Part shown: piece by piece, positions 44,101 through 53,785 of the stretch
Numbering within the stretch: the first letter of the stretch is position 1
Layout: the number at the start of each line of letters is the position of its first letter
NCBI RefSeq assembly: GCF_022399565.1
Contig: NZ_JAJTUT010000001.1
Location: 1,043,336-1,107,335, forward strand
Length of the DNA stretch: 64,000 nucleotides
Direction of reading: 5' to 3'
Source of the DNA: Flavobacterium algicola
GTDB lineage: Bacteria; Bacteroidota; Bacteroidia; Flavobacteriales; Flavobacteriaceae
Notes under the pieces: generated by a model
What the model saw: the letters and a program-made list of their open reading frames with translations, nothing else
What the model was told of the DNA's origin: nothing
The model's database searches: none
Position numbers and translations under genes: made by a program

Positions 44101-45866
44101 CTGCTGGTTCATATGTATTTACGGTGTCTAATGGCACATGTGAATCAACAAATTCACAAACTGTTATTTTTAAAACTATAGAAACAGTCTCTTACAATGG
44201 TAGCAACTGGAATGCTGCACCTACACTTGACAAATATGGGATTATTACAGCTAATGGAACAATCTCGGCAGATACAAATTTGTGCTCTTGTACTGTAAAC
44301 TCGGGAGTAACCGTAACAGTTTCAAAAGGCACTGTTCTACAATTACAAAATCAATTAACAGTTAATGGTACAATGATTTTCGAAGACACATCAAGCTTAG
44401 TACAAATCAACGATAATTCGATCAACTCTGGATCAATTAATTACAAAAGAAAAACCACACAAATAACCAATTTTGATTATACTTATTGGTCCTCTCCTAT
44501 TCTGGGTCAGAAATTGAGCTTATTATCACCAAAAACATTTTATGACAAGTACCATTCGCTAAATGCTGCCGCTAATGCATGGGTGGTAGAAAATAGGGAT
44601 AATTTAATGACTGTTGGAAAAGGATATATAATTAGGGGTCCTGAGGATCACAAAACTCCTGCTGTTCCTAGTTTCTTTGAAGGTATATTTTCTGGGGTAC
44701 CTAATAATGGTAAAATTAATGTTACCATTGGAGGAAGTGGTACCACCAATTTAATCGGAAACCCTTATCCATCAGCAATTGACGCAGATGCATTTTTAAC
44801 AAAGAATGATCTAGTTATAGAAGGAACATTGTATTTCTGGACACACAATACCGCAATTCAATTAGCAAGCAATATTACTAATGGTTCTGCAGGATCAGGT
44901 TCACTTGCCTATACATCTGATGATTATGCATCTTATAACAGAACTGGAGGTACGTCTACCGCAGCGCGAAGCAAAACGGGAAGCAGCGCGGGAGTCATAC
45001 CTACTGGTAATATTGCAGCAGGACAAGGTTTTATGGCAATCGGAAAGTCAAGCGCCAATGCAGAATTTAATAACAGTATGCGTCTTCAAGGTTCTGCAGC
45101 TGGTACAATTCCAAATGCGCAATTTTTTAAATCGAACTCAAACAGTAAAGCAACAGCCAAAACATCAACGACCGAATTTACAAAAAACAGATTATGGCTT
45201 AACCTTGCCAATGCTGAAGGTGCTTTTAAACAAATATTAATAGGTTACATTACTGATGCAACCAATGAGTATGAATCAGCTTATGACGGAGTGACTTTTA
45301 ATGCGAACAGTTATGTGAATTTCTACAGTATCAATAATAAATTTCCATTTAGTATTCAAGGACGAGCGATAGCTACCCAAGAATCTGATAGTGTACCTCT
45401 AGGATATAGTTCGAATATTGAAGGTGATTTCACAATTGCAATCGATACTACGGACGGAAGTCTCAATAATCAAAATATCTATTTAGAGGACAAGCTTGTA
45501 AACTTAAATCATAACTTGAGTGAGAAACTTTACAGTTTCACTACAGCAAAAGGTACATTTGATGACCGTTTTGTAATAAGCTACAGACCAAAATCACCTG
45601 AAATTATTAGCGAAATTGACAGCAATACTATCTCGATCTACGTAACACAAGAGAGCACAAAAATAAATATCTATTCGAAGTCTGACCTGATTCGGAATGT
45701 CTCCATGTATGACATTGCGGGTAAGTTACTTACTGCTAAAACCGATGTACACAGTTATGAGGTTTCCCTGAACAAAATTGCAAATACAATTCAGGTATTT
45801 CTACTAAAAATCAAGCTCGAAAATGGACAAATAGTAACAAAAAAAATTGTGCAGCAAAATAATTAA
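41151..45866 (+). CDS. secreted multidomain adhesin-like protein with T9SS type C sorting domain (copy 2)
   Basis: The 1571-aa protein has a signal peptide (CIMFFLFTIAKSNAQ, cut near residue 27), an N-terminal beta domain (about 30-140), a PA14-like module (about 150-320: DDGIRVYVDGALVFSQW, IVLDYYEHSGG), Ig-like segments and four tandem BIg2 repeats (about 505-835). Each repeat has the pattern GGGTGxWSSxxxxIATVxxxTGVVTGxxxGTxxIxYTITGGC. The final 530 residues (from about 1040) are very similar to those of the neighbouring copies and end in the same type C sorting signal. PA14 and BIg2 modules suggest binding to surface glycans or proteins. No enzyme motif is visible. It has its own promoter. 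Confidence 0.85.
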   Translation: MIKTLKFCQNAFFCIMFFLFTIAKSNAQCTYPGGTSVETYSFCVDNYNTITTASVTSGKYVTLNVIQGFNYTFSVADITASANENLTLYNGNTNNALAYNSNTTFASITWTATFSGQVKILYTSGTCSTTGTSSGTMKLVLNSVGNTKDSQTTFGVDNWIGHIYNHVAPSDRTPGGTTSPSSPSTIISPFLPENYVGYYNISTETIDEDFGGNQVCFPVISDGVDRAKIYTEVFSVRYRMKSTRKAGCYLLNVNGDDGIRVYVDGALVFSQWKQQGNTTYCDNIIYLNGNSDIVLDYYEHSGGNVVGLSLTPFGSSSNMITSTATINVCSGSSPGTISANNLPTCSGGSGTTYQWQVSTDSVTFTDISGATGQNYTPATVSTTGTVIKYYRRNLVPKVPNSYVCDLASTSVKVTTSGTNYVSAGSPNTIECINIAMTPIQHSTIGATGIGTATGLPNGASASWSSNVITISGRPTVSGTFNYSIPLTGGCGTTIYATGTIKINPYSRVSSMNGTSPMCLNSTSTFTVNELELGGGTGVWTSREPDIASVDPTTGVVTALKAGYTVIFFNITGGCADRVTSAGLNVSPNARVTSLSGSTTAMCAGATTKYIANSVILSGGTAVWSSSDTNVATVNSSGEVTGIVEGSAEIIYTITGGCGGTVAAQKTITINPNASIASLSGPNSICIAENPLFKADSVVLGGGSGTWSSSNGNIASVSGGGSVRGLSAGTTTITYTISGGCGGTATKSQLLTVNANASIASITGASTLCINESSTFVTNSADLGGGTGTWSSLDPKIATVNATTGVVTGIAPGTALIRYTITGGCGGTAEKQAQQSVIVTATTVGGTVSGGTSICSGQNSGTLQISGHTGSILKWQSSVSPFTSWVDIANTNTTYNATALSQTTQFRAVVQSGSCSSVAANYTTVNVTTILAPTIGTITQPVCSLPTGTVILNGLPSTGNWNLKRTGTTLTITGSGPSTTISGLAAGSYVFTVSNGTCESTNSQTVIFKTIETVSYNGSNWNAAPTLDKYGIITANGTISADTNLCSCTVNSGVTVTVSKGTVLQLQNQLTVNGTMIFEDTSSLVQINDNSINSGSINYKRKTTQITNFDYTYWSSPILGQKLSLLSPKTFYDKYHSLNAAANAWVVENRDNLMTVGKGYIIRGPEDHKTPAVPSFFEGIFSGVPNNGKINVTIGGSGTTNLIGNPYPSAIDADAFLTKNDLVIEGTLYFWTHNTAIQLASNITNGSAGSGSLAYTSDDYASYNRTGGTSTAARSKTGSSAGVIPTGNIAAGQGFMAIGKSSANAEFNNSMRLQGSAAGTIPNAQFFKSNSNSKATAKTSTTEFTKNRLWLNLANAEGAFKQILIGYITDATNEYESAYDGVTFNANSYVNFYSINNKFPFSIQGRAIATQESDSVPLGYSSNIEGDFTIAIDTTDGSLNNQNIYLEDKLVNLNHNLSEKLYSFTTAKGTFDDRFVISYRPKSPEIISEIDSNTISIYVTQESTKINIYSKSDLIRNVSMYDIAGKLLTAKTDVHSYEVSLNKIANTIQVFLLKIKLENGQIVTKKIVQQNN
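42666..43660 (+). repeat. four tandem BIg2-type coding repeats, about 250 bp each
   Basis: Repeat units begin near 42666, 42918, 43168 and 43417. Each encodes about 83 residues starting [SA]R/SV-[TSA]S[LMI]xG and closing with ITGGC. The spacing is regular, and each unit has a Cys near residue 12 and another at the end, so one disulfide per unit is likely. They arose by internal duplication within the gene at 41151. Confidence 0.75.
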
Positions 45867-45932
45867 TCAAATGACATTATTAATTTAAAAATAATTACTA
45901 ATTTTAAATTAAACTAACATAATAGATTGAAC

Positions 45933-48380
45933 ATGAGGTCAATTATAATTGTATTTATTTTCTTCATGTCTCAATGTTATGGACAGAGTATTTTTGAGAA
46001 TTCTATAACCGATCCCTCGCCAACAGTATATCCAGCTTTATTTGACCCATTCACGAGTGGCCAAGTCGTCAATACAAATATAACCGTATCTGGAATAGGA
46101 AGAGGAACAGGTCTAAATCAAAATTCAGGTGGTGATAGATATAATGCTAGAGATTGGAACTTTACAAATTTAGACCCAAATGATTATTTTGAATTTATTT
46201 TAACGCCGAATACGGGTTATAAAATTAGTTTTACAGCATTTACATATACTGGTCAAGTCTCAGGAACTGGACCAGTTAATTTTTCTTTCCGTTCAAGTAT
46301 TGATAATTACTCGACTTCAGTAGGATCCCCTACTGCAACAGGAACTACGATAAATTTGACCGCTGCAGCTTTTCAAAACATTACAACTGCCATAACGTTC
46401 AGAATTTATGCATGGGGAGGATCTAATGTAACTGGAACCTTTAGTATTAATGACTTCATATATACCGGGGCTGTAGTATGTAATATCAACACACCTACAA
46501 TTTCCACAATTACGCAGCCTACATGTGCAACACCTACAGGAAGTCTTTCACTTACTAATTTACCAACGGGAACATACGATTTATATCAGAACAATATTTT
46601 GCTCGCATCAGCTACTACTGGAACGACTAAAAATATCAGTAATTTGGTGCCAGGTACCTATACTTATTATGTGAAAAATATTTATTGCAGCTCTAATAAC
46701 TCCGCAACTGCATCTATAAATTCACTGACTACAACTTGGAATGGAAGTTCCTGGTCAAATGGACTACCCGATAGCGATAAAAATATAATATTTTCGGGAA
46801 ACTACAATTCGGCAGCGAATATCGAAAGCTGCTCTTGTGAAGTTAGTGCTGGCACTACCAATATAAAAAGCGGACATACTTTGACAGTCCAAAATAACAT
46901 CAAGATTGCTTCGTCAAGCAATTTAATTTTCGAAAATAGTGCCAGCCTTATTCAAATTTCAGACGGTCCACTTACAGCAAATTCCGGAAATATTACCTAT
47001 AAACGTTTGACTACAGCAGTTGATAAATTTGATTTCACCTACTGGTCTTCACCAGTAAAAAATCAATCATTATATGACGTGTCACCTCTAACATTATATG
47101 ATAAATTTTTATCATTTAATAATGGGTCATGGCAAGTAGAAAATTCAAGTACTATTATGACGTCAGCAAAGGGATATATTATAAGAGCACCCGAAACTTA
47201 TCTAATCACTGCACCACCCTCTGTTTACGAAGCTTTATTTAAAGGAGAACCTAACAATGGGATTATCACTCTACCAGTTAACGGTCCAAATTTAGCAAAT
47301 CTTATTGGAAATCCTTATCCATCACCGCTAAGTGCAGATGCATTTATTATCAAAAATTCGGGAGTTATAGAAGGTACACTTTACTTTTGGACACATAATA
47401 CCAATCCAGCTATTAACGTTTCAAATCCTGGATCGGGAACATACGCCTATTCATCTGATGATTACGCAACTTACAACATTACAGGAGGTACCGCTACGCA
47501 GGCTAATTCGGCTACTACAGCAGGGGCAATAAATACCAGTATACCAACAGGCGAAATAGGAGCAGGTCAATCTTTCTTTACTATTAGTAAAAATGCGGGC
47601 ACGGCTTTATTCGAAAATGCCATGCGAAAAAAATCATCAAATTTGATGAGCAATGCTCAGTTTTTCAAAAATAATAGTAGTTCAAAAACTACAGTGTCTA
47701 CTACCAAAAACAGAATATGGTTGAATTTATCAAACAGTACTGGAGCATTTAAACAAATATTGATTGGTTATTTAGAAGGTGCCACCAATGCATATGACTC
47801 CTTATATGATGGACCTACTTTTAATGCCAATGCATTTGTAAATTTCTATAGCATCAATGATAACTATAATTACAGTATCCAAGGGAGAGCATTACCGTTT
47901 GATGTCACAGACAACGTGCCATTGGGTTACAGCAGCACTGTTGAAGGAAATTTTATTGTGAGCATTGATTATGCTGATGGTTTATTGAAAAACCAAAATG
48001 TATATTTAACAGATAAATTGACAGCAACAACACAAGATTTAAGAGAAAGCCCTTATTCTTTTTCTACCGCTGCAGGAACATTTAATGATCGTTTCTCTGT
48101 ATCATATAACACGGAAAAAGAATCAAAAATGATTGCTACCGAACAGACAAACAACCAAGTTAAAATCGTTGCAGATGAAAATAATATTACGATACAGTCG
48201 GACACAGAACTGATAAGAGAAATCATCGTACATGATATTACTGGAAAACTAATTATGTTTCTGTCAAATATTAATAGCATAGAGGTTGCGCTTGTCAAAC
48301 CTAAAGCCAAAAATCAGATGTTATTATTTAAGATCAAACTCGCAAGTGGGCAAGTAGTGAATAGAAAAATAATTAATTAG
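45933..48380 (+). CDS. secreted protein with T9SS type C sorting domain (copy 3, short)
   Basis: The 815-aa protein has a signal peptide (IIIVFIFFMSQCYGQ) and a jelly-roll-like N-terminal domain (about residues 25-180), then a short linker and the same C-terminal half as the two preceding proteins (from about 270: SSPVKNQSLYDVSPLTLYDKF, LIGNPYPSPLSADAF, GTLYFWTHNTN, YSSDDYATYN, ending LFKIKLASGQVVNRKIIN). It follows copy 2 by only 66 bp without a terminator, so copies 2 and 3 probably share a transcript. The start is ATG 45933; an in-frame TTG at 45927 adds two residues. Its passenger is the shortest of the three. Confidence 0.85.
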   Translation: MRSIIIVFIFFMSQCYGQSIFENSITDPSPTVYPALFDPFTSGQVVNTNITVSGIGRGTGLNQNSGGDRYNARDWNFTNLDPNDYFEFILTPNTGYKISFTAFTYTGQVSGTGPVNFSFRSSIDNYSTSVGSPTATGTTINLTAAAFQNITTAITFRIYAWGGSNVTGTFSINDFIYTGAVVCNINTPTISTITQPTCATPTGSLSLTNLPTGTYDLYQNNILLASATTGTTKNISNLVPGTYTYYVKNIYCSSNNSATASINSLTTTWNGSSWSNGLPDSDKNIIFSGNYNSAANIESCSCEVSAGTTNIKSGHTLTVQNNIKIASSSNLIFENSASLIQISDGPLTANSGNITYKRLTTAVDKFDFTYWSSPVKNQSLYDVSPLTLYDKFLSFNNGSWQVENSSTIMTSAKGYIIRAPETYLITAPPSVYEALFKGEPNNGIITLPVNGPNLANLIGNPYPSPLSADAFIIKNSGVIEGTLYFWTHNTNPAINVSNPGSGTYAYSSDDYATYNITGGTATQANSATTAGAINTSIPTGEIGAGQSFFTISKNAGTALFENAMRKKSSNLMSNAQFFKNNSSSKTTVSTTKNRIWLNLSNSTGAFKQILIGYLEGATNAYDSLYDGPTFNANAFVNFYSINDNYNYSIQGRALPFDVTDNVPLGYSSTVEGNFIVSIDYADGLLKNQNVYLTDKLTATTQDLRESPYSFSTAAGTFNDRFSVSYNTEKESKMIATEQTNNQVKIVADENNITIQSDTELIREIIVHDITGKLIMFLSNINSIEVALVKPKAKNQMLLFKIKLASGQVVNRKIIN

Positions 48381-48424
48381 TAGAGCAAGATATAATAACC
48401 AAGATTTAGCACAATTTATTTTTA

Positions 48425-48464
48425 TATAAAAAAACCGTTTCACGAGTGAAACGGTTTTTTTATA
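48425..48464. terminator. bidirectional terminator between T9SS gene 3 and bioB
   Basis: An 18-bp perfect stem (48425-48442 and 48447-48464) with loop CGAG and A7/T7 ends on both strands. It serves both convergent genes. Confidence 0.9.
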
Positions 48465-48467
48465 TAA

Positions 48468-49553
48468 TTATTTTCCTTTTTGCGAGGCTTCCAAATTTCT
48501 TTCGATCTCGTGTCCTGGTCTACTCCATTTTGGTTTTTCACCTAGTGTGGTAAATTGCGACTCTGCAGCTTCTACAGTTTGTGGCTGTGATACCTTTGTA
48601 AATGGCTTTTGTGGGTTTAGGCCCAATAAGTCAAACATTTTCATATCATCATCAACATCTGGATTTGGAGTTGTTAGTAATTTATCTCCAGCAAAAATTG
48701 AATTAGCACCGGCGAAGAAACACATTGCTTGCCCTTCACGACTCATATTCATTCTTCCCGCAGAAAGTCTTACTTGTGTTTCTGGCATAATGATACGCGT
48801 GGTTGCAACCATACGAATCATTTCCCAAATCTCTACTGGTTTCTCTTCTTCCATCGGAGTACCTTCTACTGCTACAAGAGCATTTATAGGCACCGATTCT
48901 GGTTGTGGGTTTAAGGTCGAAAGCGCTACTAACATTCCAGCACGATCATCAATACTTTCACCCATTCCTATAATTCCACCACTACAAACGGTTACATTAG
49001 TCTTACGTACGTTTTCAATTGTTTGAAGACGGTCTTCAAAACCACGTGTAGAAATTACTTCTTTATAATACTCTTCAGAAGTATCTAAATTGTGGTTGTA
49101 AGCATATAAACCGGCTTCTGCCAATCTTTGAGCTTGATTTTCAGTAATCATTCCAAGTGTACAGCAAACTTCCATATCTAGTTTGTTGATCGTACGAACC
49201 ATCTCTAATACTTGGTCAAATTCTGGACCATCCTTTACGTTTCTCCATGCTGCTCCCATACATACACGAGAGGATCCACCCGACTTTGCACGTAATGCTT
49301 GCGCTTTTACCTGACTTACAGTCATCAAATCATTCCCTTCAATATCAGTATGGTAACGTGCCGCTTGAGGACAGTACCCGCAATCTTCAGGACAACCTCC
49401 AGTTTTTATTGATAATAATGTTGAAACCTGAACAACATTAGGGTCATGATGTTCTCTATGAATGGATGCGGCTTCATAAAGCAAATCCATTAATGGCTTA
49501 TTATATATAGCTACGATTTCGTCTTTAGTCCAATTGTGTTTTGTAATACTCAT
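48468..49553 (-). CDS. bioB: biotin synthase
   Basis: BioB inserts sulfur into dethiobiotin with a radical SAM mechanism. The 361-aa protein carries the cluster motif CPEDCGYC (CxxxCxxC, about residues 54-61) and the second-cluster region with Cys, Asn and Arg (SGGSSRVCMGAAWRN, CCTLGM, CSGGIIGMGES), ending NSIFAGDKLLTTPNP. The start is placed at ATG 49553. The frame extends 17 codons upstream, but a good promoter lies inside that extension. It is separated from bioFDA by 20 kb, so the biotin genes are split into at least two transcripts. Confidence 0.96.
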   Translation of the reverse strand: MSITKHNWTKDEIVAIYNKPLMDLLYEAASIHREHHDPNVVQVSTLLSIKTGGCPEDCGYCPQAARYHTDIEGNDLMTVSQVKAQALRAKSGGSSRVCMGAAWRNVKDGPEFDQVLEMVRTINKLDMEVCCTLGMITENQAQRLAEAGLYAYNHNLDTSEEYYKEVISTRGFEDRLQTIENVRKTNVTVCSGGIIGMGESIDDRAGMLVALSTLNPQPESVPINALVAVEGTPMEEEKPVEIWEMIRMVATTRIIMPETQVRLSAGRMNMSREGQAMCFFAGANSIFAGDKLLTTPNPDVDDDMKMFDLLGLNPQKPFTKVSQPQTVEAAESQFTTLGEKPKWSRPGHEIERNLEASQKGK

Positions 49554-49573
49554 CAATACGATTTTTAATGCTC

Positions 49574-49604
49574 CAAAAGTAGTCAAATTGTTCGAATGTA
49601 GCAA
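49574..49604 (-). promoter_or_regulatory. promoter of bioB
   Basis: On the minus strand TTG (49604-49602), a 20-bp spacer and TACTTTTG (49581-49574) match the consensus. Transcription would begin near 49567, about 14 nt before the ATG. The position excludes the longer bioB start. Confidence 0.65.
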
Positions 49605-49738
49605 TGAAAATGACTAAAAGCAATTTTATGAAACAACTGACCATTTATCATTTAAAGAGCATAATTGTGCCTTTTAAATTTCTATAAAAACTTAAGCCTA
49701 GTACCTTTTTAAATTTTGAAATAAATGGACAATATACT

Positions 49739-50671
49739 TTACTCTATCCCTTCAATGTATGATAATGCTTGCGCTTTATCTACTTCTAGCTGCGATTTCA
49801 ACAATTCTAATGATTCAAATTTTTGTTCAAGTCGAATGTACTTCAGTATATAAACTGTTAATTCTTGACCGTATAGATCACCTTCATAATCTAAGTAATT
49901 TACTTCAATTGACAACTCTTCACCACCAACCGTAGGTCTGAAACCAACATTCATTAATCCGTAAATGATTTTATTTTGTAAAATACTTTTTACAACGTAT
50001 ACACCATTAAGCGGAATCAATTTATAATCTTCACTTATTTGGATATTAGCTGTAGGAAAACCAATAGTTCGTCCCAACTGCTTTCCTGTTACCACCGTAC
50101 CCGTTAAAAAATAGTCATACCCAAGGAAGTTATTTGCCAGTTGCATATCGCCCTCGTCAATTGCTTTTCTTACTTTGGTTGAACTTACAGAAATAGTGTT
50201 AAGCTCTTGAACAGATATCTGTTCTACTTCAAACCCATACTTCTCCCCAAAACCAATTAAATCGTTGATATCTGCAGTTCGGTTTCTACCAAATCGATGA
50301 TCATGACCAATAATAATTTTTTGAATTCGAAATTGATCTACTAATATACTTGACACAAATTCTTCTGCAGTTAATCTTGAAAAACTTTCATCAAAAGGAT
50401 GAATAACTAAGTTTTCAATACCAATAGCTTCAAGCAATTTTACTTTTTCAGGAATTGTGTTCAATAATTTAATTTCCGACTTCTCCTGCAGCACCATTCT
50501 TGGATGAGGGAAAAAAGTCAGTACCAAACTTTCAAATTCATTCAGCTGTGTACTTTGAATTAATTTATCGAGAATTTTTTTATGACCAATATGCACCCCA
50601 TCAAATGTGCCAAGTGTCAATATGGTTTTTTTATTAGAACTAAAATCTTTTATAGAATGAAAAATCTTCAC
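49739..50671 (-). CDS. ribF: bifunctional riboflavin kinase / FAD synthetase
   Basis: The protein makes FMN and then FAD. The N-terminal adenylyltransferase domain has TLGTFDGVHIGHKKIL (about residues 19-34 from the GTG start) and GHDHRFGRNR (about 117-126). The C-terminal kinase domain has GTVVTGKQLGRTIGFPTANI (about 178-197) and YGLMNVGFRPTVGG. The start is taken as GTG 50671, giving 310 aa beginning VKIFHSIKDF. The in-frame TTG at 50695 lies inside a TAAATTTG promoter box and is unlikely to be used. Confidence 0.93.
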   Translation of the reverse strand: MKIFHSIKDFSSNKKTILTLGTFDGVHIGHKKILDKLIQSTQLNEFESLVLTFFPHPRMVLQEKSEIKLLNTIPEKVKLLEAIGIENLVIHPFDESFSRLTAEEFVSSILVDQFRIQKIIIGHDHRFGRNRTADINDLIGFGEKYGFEVEQISVQELNTISVSSTKVRKAIDEGDMQLANNFLGYDYFLTGTVVTGKQLGRTIGFPTANIQISEDYKLIPLNGVYVVKSILQNKIIYGLMNVGFRPTVGGEELSIEVNYLDYEGDLYGQELTVYILKYIRLEQKFESLELLKSQLEVDKAQALSYIEGIE

Positions 50672-50692
50672 TGTAATTGTTTTACGGTTTTG

Positions 50693-50724
50693 CAAATTTA
50701 TGGTATCTATTTTAAATGTAACAA
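50693..50724 (-). promoter_or_regulatory. promoter of ribF
   Basis: On the minus strand TTG (50724-50722), a 21-bp spacer and TAAATTTG (50700-50693) match the consensus. The start GTG follows 21 nt after the -7 box. Confidence 0.6.
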
Positions 50725-50893
50725 CTTCGAGAATTGATTTTATACTTTTTTTATAATGGTTTATGCCTTTTTAATATAAGAAAATGAAACCATGAACAAT
50801 TTACAAGCTGCATTATTTTTGCAAAAGCGAAATCAATGCTAATCATTTACATATAAATGACTTATTTTTGGACTATTATATTCACTAAATACT

Positions 50894-53569
50894 ATGAAAA
50901 AATATATTTTAATAACACTATTATTCACAAACTCTCTAATTTCATACTCCCAAAGTAACGCTGCGTGGACAAAGAGAACGCAGACAGTTAACACGATTGT
51001 AAGCAAATCAAATGCGGTACAACAAAAAGAATCAGAATTACTGTATCAATTAAATTTGCCAGTAATTAAAGAGGCCCTACTATCATCATCAAGTAAAACA
51101 TCAAAAACAACCTCTACAATAATCGAAATTCCAAATACAAAAGGAGTTTTAGAAAAATTCGCTGTTTGGGAAGACTCAAATTTTGAACCTGAATTACAAG
51201 CCAAATTTGCAGATATTCGTGCCTATAAAGGAATAGGAATTACAGACAAAAGTGCGACCTTAAGTTTAAGTATAGCTCCCAAGGGAATACAAACAATCAT
51301 TTTAAGACCTGAAACTGGATCTGAATTTATCGAATTATACCCAGAGGATCAGTCCCTTTATATCGTTTTTACAAATAAAGCTAGAGATAAAAGCAGTTTG
51401 CCATTAAGTTGCAAAACAGAAGATGTTTTACAAAACAAATCCAAGACTACTCTTTCAGCCAAGACTACATCGAGTACCAAGACTTTTAAAACAATGCGTC
51501 TTGCATTATCTTGCACTGCAGAGTATACTGCCTATCATGGAGGTACTACTGCCGGAGCTCTAGCAGCCATGAATGCAACGATGACACGGGTAAATGCAAT
51601 TTTCAGCAGAGATTTAGCTATAAAGTTAACCTTGATAGCTAATAATGATTTACTAATTTTTACAAATGCAAACACTGACCCTTATTCTAATGCGAGTTCA
51701 TTGGATAACTGGAGCTTGCAATTGCAGAGAACCTTAACAACACTTATTGGGAATAGCAATTACGATATAGGACATGTTTTTGGAGCAACTGGCGGCGGCG
51801 GAAATGCTGGTTGTATTGGTTGCGTGTGTAATAACCCAACAACAGCTGATCCGTATGGTAAAGGTAGCGCCTATACATCACCCGGGGATGACAGACCCGA
51901 AGGTGACAGTTTTGATATCGACTTCGTAGCACATGAATTTGGACATCAACTTGGTGCAAACCACACTTACTCCTACGAGATTGAAGGAACAGGAGTAAAT
52001 ATAGAGCCTGGAAGTGGCTCTACAATAATGGGATACGCAGGAGTAACAGATACCTATGATGTTCAGGAGAATTCAGATGATTACTTTTCATTTGCAAGTA
52101 TTGACCAAATTCAAACTAATCTCAGCACAAAAACTTGTCCCGTAAGCACTTCAATAATAAACAATCCACCTGTAATAGCTGCAGGAAACGATTATACTAT
52201 TCCAATGGGAACTGCTTTTGTATTAAGTGGAACTGGTACTGATTCTGAAGGTGACACAATAAGTTATTGCTGGGAACAAAATGACTCTGCCTCAAATAGC
52301 TCAATTCAAGATAATAGTTTTGCCATTTCTACCAAAACAAACGGACCTTTATTTAGATCATTTAATCCTAGCTCTAGCCCTGTTAGATATATGCCTTCAT
52401 TAAGCAACGTCATAGCAAATAAACTAATTAGTAATTGGGAATCAGTTTCAGATGTAGCTAGAACCCTAAATTTTGTACTTACAGGTAGAGATAATGCAGC
52501 TCTGGGTACAGCGCAGACAGCAAATGACGAAGCAATAATAACTGTCAGCGCAACGGCAGGTCCATTTAAACTGACCTCTCAAAATACAGATGATGTAAGC
52601 TGGCTGCAGGGCACCAGCGAAACAATTACTTGGGATGTAAATAATACAAATTCCTTACCGGGATCATCCAATGTAAATATCAAACTCTCTACAGATGGTG
52701 GTCTAACGTACACAACCACCCTGGCTTCCAACATTTCTAATAATGGCTCTACAACGATAACAGTACCCAATATAATCGAAAAAAACTGCCGCTTATTAAT
52801 AGAGCCTACCGACAATATTTATTATGCTTTAAACAGCAAAGCATTTGCTATTGGTTATTCTGTAGAATATACTTGTACAGCTACTGGCTTCTCTACACCA
52901 TTTGCAATTCCAGAAAGCTCAAATTATACAACAAGGACAATTACTTATCCATCAACTACAGGAGTTACATCAAATATTGAAGTAAATACCAACTTTACGC
53001 ATACTTATATATCAGATTTACAAATGGACATTATTAGTCCACAAGGTACAATGGTAAATTTATTAAATAGAAGCTGTTCTGACATAAGCGGTACATTAGC
53101 ATTAACATTTAGTGATTCTGGAAACACATTAGAATGCGGTAAATCTACCTCCCAAATAGTTAGTCCTTATGGTAATTTATCCGATTTCACCAATGAAAAC
53201 CCAGAAGGTGTTTGGACTTTTCGAGTAAGAGATAATTTCACGAATGATAATGGAACACTAAACAGCGCATCTATAAATATATGCACTAAAAGCTACACCT
53301 TAAGACAGCCAACTTTCGGGATTTTGAATCTAGTAGCTTATAAGAATCCTAATAATGGAACATTTACATTATACTTAGAAAGTGACAATACAAACTCTAT
53401 TCAAATGAGAATTACAGATGTTTTAGGTAAAACGGTACTTACAAGAGAATTTGCAAAGACTTTATTACTTGATGAACAAATTCAAATTCCAAATCCAACT
53501 ACTGGTGTCTATTTTATGACTGTTACTGCAGGTAATAAAAAAGAGATTCGTAAGATAATGGTATACTAG
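50894..53569 (+). CDS. secreted reprolysin-like metalloprotease with P-domain and T9SS type A sorting domain
   Basis: The 891-aa protein has a signal peptide (LITLLFTNSLISYSQ), a propeptide (about residues 20-195) and a zinc protease domain (about 200-425) with HEFGHQLGANH, the HExxHxxGxxH metzincin motif, and a downstream Met-turn candidate STIMGYAG. This is followed by Ig-like segments (about 430-650), a proprotein-convertase-type P-domain (about 660-800: FTHTYISDLQMDIISPQGT, GVWTFRVRDNFTNDNGTL) and a type A T9SS sorting domain (about 815-891: NPNNGTFTLYL...GVYFMTVTAGNKKEIRKIMVY). The architecture fits extracellular proteases of gliding Flavobacteria. A TATTTTTG box lies at 50863-50870. Confidence 0.92.
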   Translation: MKKYILITLLFTNSLISYSQSNAAWTKRTQTVNTIVSKSNAVQQKESELLYQLNLPVIKEALLSSSSKTSKTTSTIIEIPNTKGVLEKFAVWEDSNFEPELQAKFADIRAYKGIGITDKSATLSLSIAPKGIQTIILRPETGSEFIELYPEDQSLYIVFTNKARDKSSLPLSCKTEDVLQNKSKTTLSAKTTSSTKTFKTMRLALSCTAEYTAYHGGTTAGALAAMNATMTRVNAIFSRDLAIKLTLIANNDLLIFTNANTDPYSNASSLDNWSLQLQRTLTTLIGNSNYDIGHVFGATGGGGNAGCIGCVCNNPTTADPYGKGSAYTSPGDDRPEGDSFDIDFVAHEFGHQLGANHTYSYEIEGTGVNIEPGSGSTIMGYAGVTDTYDVQENSDDYFSFASIDQIQTNLSTKTCPVSTSIINNPPVIAAGNDYTIPMGTAFVLSGTGTDSEGDTISYCWEQNDSASNSSIQDNSFAISTKTNGPLFRSFNPSSSPVRYMPSLSNVIANKLISNWESVSDVARTLNFVLTGRDNAALGTAQTANDEAIITVSATAGPFKLTSQNTDDVSWLQGTSETITWDVNNTNSLPGSSNVNIKLSTDGGLTYTTTLASNISNNGSTTITVPNIIEKNCRLLIEPTDNIYYALNSKAFAIGYSVEYTCTATGFSTPFAIPESSNYTTRTITYPSTTGVTSNIEVNTNFTHTYISDLQMDIISPQGTMVNLLNRSCSDISGTLALTFSDSGNTLECGKSTSQIVSPYGNLSDFTNENPEGVWTFRVRDNFTNDNGTLNSASINICTKSYTLRQPTFGILNLVAYKNPNNGTFTLYLESDNTNSIQMRITDVLGKTVLTREFAKTLLLDEQIQIPNPTTGVYFMTVTAGNKKEIRKIMVY

Positions 53570-53785
53570 TGGATATTCTGTCATCAATTTAATACGCAGT
53601 TTAGAGAATCATATTTATAACTTTCCCTACTACTTGCTACAGCAGTAAGTAGTAATTAAAAACTTCTACTTAATTTCGAATAGTTGTATGTGGTTAGCCT
53701 CAATAGATAAAAAACCATTAATACTACTCTAAATATCCAATTTAGAATACATACAATTAAACCATTTTTCTACCTAACATAAACC

